A stretch of DNA of 64,000 nt from Lepeophtheirus salmonis. Its lineage: Eukaryota > Arthropoda > Copepoda > Siphonostomatoida > Caligidae. The first letter of the stretch is position 1; each line of letters starts with the position of its first letter. Of this stretch, positions 58,215-64,000 are shown piece after piece. Position numbers and translations under genes: made by a program. A model generated the notes under the pieces. It was given only the letters and a program-made list of their open reading frames with translations. It searched no databases and was not told the origin of the DNA. The stretch covers positions 15,810,001 to 15,874,000 of the forward strand of contig NC_052136.2 of assembly GCF_016086655.4 (NCBI RefSeq), given 5' to 3'.

Positions 58215-58640
58215 TTAAAATTTTAATTTTTCAATATGTCCTCCTTCACATGCAATAAGAGCCTTGACACGCCGGCAGCTCTTGACAACGAAGTTGGTAT
58301 ACGACGCGTACCGTACTTTTTTGGATGAGAAATGTGACAAACATATTTCTCTAAGAACACTAAAACTGCAAAGTCCATGGGGCTGAGGTCAGAGCTCAAC
58401 GAGGACCATATGGAGCAGTCCTGAAGTCAGTTACTCAAGAAGTTTTGGCTCTTTTTAGCTTTATGGGCTTGGCATGGGGCTGTAAAGAACTTCTTGATGC
58501 TGAAGGTAGTCGAGATAGAGATGCCACTGTTCTTTGTAACCTTCTCCTTCACTAACACCCGTGTTGAGGCAATCACAAACGCGCTGTATATTTTGTTTTT
58601 GCTCCGAAATTTTTACGCAGGGATAAAAACAAAACTTCTT
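58215..58640 (-). pseudogene. Mariner relic lacking its catalytic core
   Basis: Minus-strand frames read a helix-turn-helix-like KNSGISISTTFSIKK. This is followed at once by APCQAHKAKKSQNFLSN (a damaged second catalytic block, family QDxAPxHxAKKxQxFL), then SSDLSPMDFAV (third block SPDLNPMDF with P changed to D), LEKYVCHISHPK, and, after a frame change, FVVKSCRRVKALIACEGGHI with its stop at 58215-58217. The first catalytic block and most of the DNA-binding region are missing. Confidence 0.75.
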
Positions 58641-58939
58641 TTTTTCAGCTGTCGTTAGGAGCTAACGCAAACTCCTACAAAATAATGGGGGATGAACTGT
58701 GATAAAATGCCAATGCAACTCAATCTGAACAATTAAAGGAGCATACTACAAAAAGTTTTGAGTTCCATTTTGTATACTAAATTTAAGAGTAGATGAGATG
58801 CAAAATTGCTTTTGTGGCAAATTGATATAGAAAGACCAATTATATTTTTATAAAACTTTTTGTTTTCTTCTTCAAATTGACTGGTAGTTCATTTCTACGG
58901 AAAGTTCTCTGAAACGTGGAATGAACATTAGTTACAAAG

Positions 58940-60005
58940 AGCTGAAAAATGAATTCATATATTTGTAAGAAGGTAAATATAATTTATGTATTACACTTGA
59001 AATGTCATTCGTTTAGAACACGTTTTAAAAACTGGTAAAGTTCAATGAACTTCTAATGCTTTTTAGGTGCTATTTTTGTACCAAAAAATGTATGTACATT
59101 GTACATTTACCTATAGATGCTTTTGAATAAAGGACCTTGGTAATGAAGCTTAACTTCAAGAAGGATTATAATTATTTATTTGTCAAGAAACTATGTAGAG
59201 TGTACATAGAGTTAGCCTTAATGGAATTCATCAATCAATATGTAAATGATTTGAAGGAGTATTGTTGACCCTACTGATCAGTGTCCCTTGAAGTTAAATC
59301 TGTAGATTTTTCCGGACTTAGAACAAATATAGGGGATATAAGAGACAGTTGCAACACTTTTTTTTCTCAATTACTCAAAGTTGGTTTCATATTTACTCCC
59401 CTAATTTTAATAAGATTTATCTATATCAATCTGCTATTGTTTAAATTTATTTAAAGGTTATTTATAAGATGAATTCTTAAGGTGGTGTTTAAAAATAACT
59501 TTACAGAAGCTCATGTTTACTAACGTAAAAATAAACACACCGATAATATAGTATAACAGATGTTTTGAACTTCTTAGACAAGTTTTCATCCAAAATATCA
59601 CAATTTCAATACTTGCGTTACTACTCTACATTGTTCTGTGTTATTAGATGTCAACAAACTGGCAATCTTTGAACTTATTATATATAGTTGCTTTATTAAT
59701 ATAGATTATAGAAGATACCACCCCATAAATCCTTATTGTTATTCTCAATTTCTCTGAAGTACACTCACACATAGTTACTCCACACTAAGAAGTTATTTCC
59801 TCAAAATTATCTTAAATATTTTTGAGTCAGTATACCAAGACTAAAAAAATCCCATGCTAAAACCATTCTAAAAATACTTTGCATTTCCAGCCTTAAATCT
59901 ATAGTTATATTTACTTTTCTTTTTTTGTATGAATTGCCTTGTATACACACACTCGTTGCAAAATCTTAAGTAATGTCGCATTCCATCTCTTTTAGCTTAT
60001 ATATC
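58940..60005. other. A+T-rich stretch; one repeat end, no gene
   Basis: Only the GTTGCAACAC motif at 59347-59390 was recognised. Confidence 0.45.
59347..59390 (+). repeat. GTTGCAAC transposon-end motif, copy 3
   Basis: ACAGTTGCAACACTTTTTTT, then TCTCAATTACTCAAAGTTGG, aligns with 62945-62983 (AGTTGCATCACTCTTTATTA, then CTCCAAGTTGG) and with 2250-2290. Confidence 0.4.
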
Positions 60006-60009
60006 TACT

Positions 60010-60100
60010 CAATGTTACTAGAACAAGGTTAGGAAACAAGAAAATGGTTCCGCAAGCACAGTATATTTATTAAATAAATCTATCTCTCTTTTTCGTAACG
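60010..60100 (+). repeat. Inverted repeat arm, left
   Basis: GTTACTAGAACAAGGTTAGG, then TTTATTAAATAAATCTATCT, aligns in order with the reverse complement of 60645-60750. Roughly 70% of positions agree by eye. Confidence 0.55.
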
Positions 60101-60231
60101 TCATTTGAACGAGTATTGGTTATTGATACTATATCAATTTAAAAAGTAAAATTTAAATAAATGATATCATTATCATAAACGAGAATACTCAATATTATTT
60201 AAGCAATATTTTACATATTTTAATACAAAAA

Positions 60232-60475
60232 GTAAGTTTTTAAATCTAATAAATTATCAAATACTAAGGATCGAAATGATGGTCACATATTATGGCTTCA
60301 TCAGTATTCAATTCGTTTTTTCTTTGACAAGCCAAAATTCAAGCTTTCTCACCTGCAAGGTCTTTGGAGAATCAGTGGTATGAAAGGCCTTTTGGGTGTT
60401 ACCAATAGTTACTGCACATACTTTTTTAGTTTTATTTATCAAGTAAATTAACTATATGAAAAATCAAAAATATTA
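60232..60475 (-). pseudogene. THAP zinc-finger domain relic, copy 2
   Basis: On the minus strand this matches the copy at 31540-31790 over about 240 bases, including A+T-rich sequence upstream. It encodes CAVTIGNT, a one-base deletion, then FSKDLAGEKA, ILACQRKNELNTDEAIICDH and HFDP, giving the terminal C-x2-H of a THAP domain in frame. The conserved tryptophan is TGA here and the second cysteine is glycine (GGT). The other copy has TTG and AGT at these sites, so each arose independently from TGG and TGT. It lies between the arms of the inverted repeat at 60010-60100 and 60645-60750, which may be part of the same element. Confidence 0.7.
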
Positions 60476-60644
60476 TAACATATTTTTTATTAACAAGTGT
60501 TGCGTTTATGTTTTAATAATTCATGAAATTTAAAAACATACTTTTGGCATTATATTTAGTAAAATATCGCTTAACAGATATGGAGGAACCACAAATTTTT
60601 ATTTTTTTAAATTTATGTAGTATTAATAACAAAACTCTTCTCAA

Positions 60645-60750
60645 CAACGTTACCAGAATAGAAAGAGAGAGAGAGAGATTTATTAAATAAATCTGCTGTT
60701 CTTGTCCAGCTGATTTCCTGGTAACCTTACCTTGTTCTAGTAACATTCTA
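60645..60750 (-). repeat. Inverted repeat arm, right
   Basis: On the minus strand this reads GTTACTAGAACAAGGTAAGG, then TTTATTTAATAAATCTCTCT, the inverted partner of 60010-60100. The 108-codon minus-strand ORF at 60513-60839 crosses it; in both arms the start MLLEQG is readable, but I recognise no protein family. It also contains a (GA)n run at 60663-60679. Confidence 0.55.
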
Positions 60751-60987
60751 TCAACTTCCTTTTTCGGTTCTTTTTTAATATAATGCACTGAGCAATAGCT
60801 ACACACGCTCGTTGTTAAAATTAAGATCTCATTAGACAATCAAACATACAAACTAACAAATAGATGGATAGACATAAAAAATTTTATTTATTAATATAAA
60901 TATGCAAAACATCAGATTCGTTCAAGAAATCCCTTATTTAGTTGTCTAATATATTTTTTCCTTAATCTGGCGTTTATTTGTTTAACT

Positions 60988-61023
60988 TTTTCTAAGGAAA
61001 AATGTCCATTTTTCCTTAGAAAA
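60988..61023. repeat. Perfect 17-base hairpin
   Basis: TTTTCTAAGGAAAAATG and CATTTTTCCTTAGAAAA are perfect reverse complements separated by two bases (TC). No neighbouring gene explains it. It may be a recent small inversion-duplication. Confidence 0.7.
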
Positions 61024-61579
61024 CACATTTTCCGTAAAATTTGAATAAGGCAAAGAACGTGTTTTTTTTCGTTCTCCTAAGAGGTTTGGCTAGTTTCTGC
61101 TCATAAATTTTGTATTCTGTCCACTAATGCATTGAACATACTTAAATGAAAATAGAATAATCTTATGAATATGGTTATTCTACATATATCGACTATGTTC
61201 AATGTTCTCTATTCGCACACACTAAAAATCACTCATTTTTGTATGGTTCAATTATTTTTTTTAAAGAAACACATTAAGAAAAGGAGCTAAGGGATTGAAC
61301 CATTCTCTTCTTAATAATGTTACATATATTATAATTAATCTCCATTTGTATGTGTTAACAATTTATTATACCATAATGACTAATAAATTATCCAAAAATA
61401 CTAATAATATACATACATAACGTAATTACAACATGTCCAGCCATCCCCCATAACAAAATCTACTCCTTTCCTTAAATAAATGTTAATTATACGCAGATAT
61501 TATGTACCTATGTATAATGTATATTATCTATGAAAATTTAGCTGTTTGCAATAATTTATCATTACTTTATTCATTTAAG

Positions 61580-61690
61580 AATGATGGCATCAAAGTGGGA
61601 CGTATAATTTAAGGTTACAACTTTAATTTGTGCGGTTCAAGCTGCAATATAGATTTCAATGCAAATTAAAAAGGTCAGGCAGATTGTTTA
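61580..61690 (+). pseudogene. Possible mariner N-terminal fragment
   Basis: From an ATG at about 61584 the frame reads MASKWDV, then FKVTTLICAVQAAI, then ISMQIKKVRQIVYSIKIKL, interrupted by two stops. It resembles the first helix-turn-helix of mariner transposases (ending in VYNIKxK). No other part of the element was identified. Confidence 0.45.
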
Positions 61691-61879
61691 TAGTATAAAA
61701 ATTAAGCTTCTATTAAGATGTCTCTCATACAAATACTGCCGAATCCTTATTGGCTAAAAATACCAATTGATGGATGGAGTCCAATATATTATATCTAAAA
61801 AAGAGATGTGTGTAAAGACAAAACTAAGTTTAGTGAATAGAAAAGGAAAAATGGTTGATACTTGTACTTTTTTATTTAT

Positions 61880-62180
61880 TCACTATTTAATACGTTGTGG
61901 GTGAGTTAACATCTCCCTCTAAAACAAGAATTATCTTTGTTGTGAATTGATTTAAAAGTGTATATTTAAATAAATAATATGAATTCAAATACAATTATAA
62001 AATCTTCTCTTTTAAATGTAGAAAGATATCCTCCTTATCACAGTAATTCATTTTTCCCCTCCAAAACCATATAACAGACAGCTGATATTAACATGGGTCT
62101 TAATTAAGTAATACCATATGTCTCGTTCCTTCCATTTTCTGGCGCTTTTGCTAAAAAATTCACCTTTACTATAGCTTGGC
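61880..62180. other. Probable 3' flank of the exon at 62188
   Basis: No repeat was recognised. If 62188-62400 is a terminal exon, this stretch holds its 3' untranslated region on the minus strand. A minus-strand AATAAA would be sought here; none is conspicuous close to the stop. Confidence 0.3.
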
Positions 62181-62187
62181 CCATATT

Positions 62188-62400
62188 CTAATCTTCATGA
62201 TTATTCCGAATTTTTGCATGTCGAGATGAAGACATGTAGATAAAGTCATGGGAATATGAAGTCAAACAAGGCAGATGTTGACCAGTTCTGGATGGAATTG
62301 GATCCGTAATACATCTTTCCGTAGGATCACTACTGTCATAATAACAGGGCGACATAATTGGATTAAGAAATAGGCTATGAGTTTGGAGATAGTTTTGTAT
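62188..62400 (-). CDS. Probable terminal exon of an unidentified gene
   Basis: The minus strand is open for 70 codons from after a TAA (62401-62403) to a TAG stop (62188-62190), without ATG at the start. The translation is clearly protein-like: PIMSPCYYDSSDPTERCITD, then PIPSRTGQHLPC, then SHDFIYMSSSRHAKIRNN and HED at the end. A possible acceptor (CTCCAAACTCATAG) lies at about 62376-62389. Tyrosine/serine-rich hydrophilic sequence would suit a cytoplasmic tail of a membrane protein, but that is a guess. No frameshift or in-frame stop interrupts it, unlike the transposon relics. Confidence 0.5.
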   Translation of the reverse strand: MQNYLQTHSLFLNPIMSPCYYDSSDPTERCITDPIPSRTGQHLPCLTSYSHDFIYMSSSRHAKIRNNHED

Positions 62401-62409
62401 TTAATAACA

Positions 62410-63745
62410 TAAGTTTTTTTTCACCTTTTATTTTATGAGAAATATATATAATATTTAATAAAATCATGCAACTACGTGCATTTCAAGTTTACAGCCGGTA
62501 TATGTACACTTATTAAAAGCTTGACAAGGATATTCAAAATGTTGAACAGAAAGAAACAACAAGTAAACACTAATGAGCTAGATAATCTCTAAGGTTTTTA
62601 ATATTTCCAAAATCATAGTTTTGATCTGTATTGTAGTTTATTTGTTTTATATTCTAATTTATTTTTCAAAAATACAGAGCATGACTTGAAATAAATAGTG
62701 TTATGTTTTGACATAATGATAAACAAAAACTTGTTAGTACAATGTACACGTTTCCCTCCTTAATTTTTGGAGATATAAGACAGACTTCAAATTTGGAGGG
62801 GGAAGATATTTTTTTAGGTACAATCAACTCGAATTTTGAACCGTATTAAATTTCTTAACCTACAACTTGAGCTTGATTATTTTCAATGTTCACCTATATC
62901 CATCCACTTTAGCAAAATGCGTCTAATAGGGAACACCGGGAATAGTTGCATCACTCTTTATTACTCCAAGTTGGAGGGTAATAGAAACAGTAAAGTTTAG
63001 CACTAAAAGATGTCTGCTCCTGTTGGAACCTTTTTAGAGAATATATATTACTCTGTACTTTTTATACAAATTCCCTTCCAATAGGATCTGTAAAATGTCG
63101 CCACTGTCTTTGTAACCAGGTGCGGTTGAAATAGTTTTAAATATAAATCTAAACCCTTCGTTACTGAAATTTTATAAAAATGATTCAAGTCTATATAAAA
63201 TAACTTTTATTGCCAGAACCTTTATAATGATTCTGGAAAATTGATAAAAAAGTCAATTTTTTCTGTTGAAAAAATGTAATTTCTTAATATTGTAAATTTG
63301 GCAATTTTTAATCAAGATTAGGTGAATTTGATTTATTTATTGACTTTGGGCTGTTCCTTTGCTTTTTAAAGTATACGCGTAATATTAGCTTTATTCAATA
63401 TGTCACACTCAATACTCTTAAAATTAATAAGTACAATTTTGGTACCTCAAGTTCGTCAAAAGAATTTAATAATTCGTAGGCTTTATTATTTTATAAAAAC
63501 CTATAATGTTTTAACTCAAATAATATAAAATTAAATATTGTTCATACCCCAGACTAATGTTATAAAGATTAATTTGAAAAAATAATATATTATTCCCCAT
63601 ACTTGACTTTATGTGTATCATACAATAAACTTCGTTGAATATCTGGGGTAAAACTATATTTATAGATGAAAATCGATTTCTCTAACGTACACGTCTACAG
63701 AAGTCCAATCGTTGAACCTAATTTTCCACTTTTTTACTAATAAAA
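62410..63745. other. A+T-rich stretch; one repeat end, no gene
   Basis: Besides the repeat end at 62935-62983, no coding-like frame was seen. Upstream exons of the 62188-62400 candidate were not found here. Confidence 0.4.
62935..62983 (+). repeat. GTTGCAAC transposon-end motif, copy 4
   Basis: GGGAACACCGGGAATAGTTG followed by CATCACTC resembles the minus-strand copy at 14866-14892 (GGGGAAACGGGAAGAGTTGC). It is the best-preserved start of this end type. Confidence 0.4.
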
Positions 63746-63750
63746 TTGAC

Positions 63751-64000
63751 CTATATTGCAGTAACTTTGTGTCCGACATTTTCATTGAGCTCTTCTAACG
63801 TCACCAACTTATTCACATTACCTGAAAGAAAATAATCTAGCGGTGTTAAATTGCACGATCAAGGCGGCCAATCAACTGGTCCATTTCTCGAAATAAATCG
63901 ATTGTAAAGTGTGCTGAGTGACAAGTGGCACCCTTTTGTAGAAACAACATGTTTTGACAAGTCCATACCTTTCAATTAGGGCCAAAAAAAATCAGTAATC
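63751..64000 (-). pseudogene. Mariner-type transposase relic, cut by the window end
   Basis: Minus-strand frames give LFLQKGATCHSAHFTIDLF (second catalytic block, family FQQDGATCHTAxxTIDLLR, with aspartate replaced by lysine), then FISRNGPVDWP, then SCNLTPLDYFLSG (third block; the family has SCDLTPLDYFLWG) and NVNKLVTLEELNENV. A stop lies at 63751-63753. Two frame changes interrupt it. These landmarks mark a different mariner-type lineage from the others in the window (SCDLTPLDYFLWG instead of SPDLNPLDY). The gene continues past 64000. Confidence 0.75.

Noticed and set aside
60513..60839. 108-codon minus-strand ORF as a gene
   Set aside because: Part of it overlaps an inverted-repeat arm and a GA run, and the other arm carries the same start with a stop, which points to repeat sequence.
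1..64000. CRISPR arrays, operons, rRNA genes, long terminal repeats or endogenous viral genes
   Set aside because: No regularly spaced repeats, polycistronic ORFs, rRNA-like sequence, paired LTRs or viral protein motifs were recognised.

Overview
The window is about 70% A+T, has no dense gene content and no bacterial features, and reads as gene-poor intergenic and intronic DNA of an animal. The only fragment I can tie to a named host gene is metazoan: the C-lobe of a JNK-type MAP kinase, decayed by stop codons. The mobile elements are mostly decayed Tc1/mariner transposons, with one hAT copy and one L1-like LINE. Such a mariner load in very A+T-rich DNA fits an arthropod. A parasitic copepod of the sea-louse type (Lepeophtheirus/Caligus) is my best guess, but that is inference from general resemblance.

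Layout. 0-13.6 kb: mostly featureless A+T-rich DNA with a near-perfect palindrome (4.7-4.9 kb), two mariner relics meeting tail to tail (5.2-5.9 kb) and a degenerate 110-bp tandem repeat (11.1-11.3 kb). 13.6-25.1 kb: mariner relics at 14.3, 16.8, 20.1 and 24.9 kb, a Tigger-like MITE at 21.6 kb, a minus-strand internal exon with good splice signals (17480-17583), and an orphan cysteine-bearing coding fragment (22907-23104). 25-35 kb: mostly empty, with a minus-strand gene-like block (29.6-30.4 kb), a decayed THAP domain (31.6 kb) and a mariner deletion derivative (34.0-34.5 kb). 35.7-38.9 kb: a mariner N-terminus, a hAT element with a decayed transposase tail, and a minus-strand L1-like reverse transcriptase side by side. 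39-52 kb: repeats, a mariner relic (44.6 kb), candidate exons (49.4, 50.3 and 51.7 kb) and an A+T tandem array. 52.9-56.1 kb: the JNK pseudogene fragment and a nearly full-length mariner, lying between two inverted hAT-like sequences. 56-64 kb: further mariner relics, a second THAP copy in the opposite orientation, and a probable minus-strand terminal exon (62188-62400).

The window holds no operon or pathway. Nearly all recognisable coding sequence belongs to decayed mobile elements. In at least five mariner relics the DNA-binding N-terminus is joined almost directly to the C-terminus and the catalytic core is missing. The few host-like exons lie on the minus strand, apart from one candidate at 49.4 kb on the plus strand. 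They cannot be joined into a gene model from the sequence alone. All protein-family calls come from reading translations by eye, without database searches.
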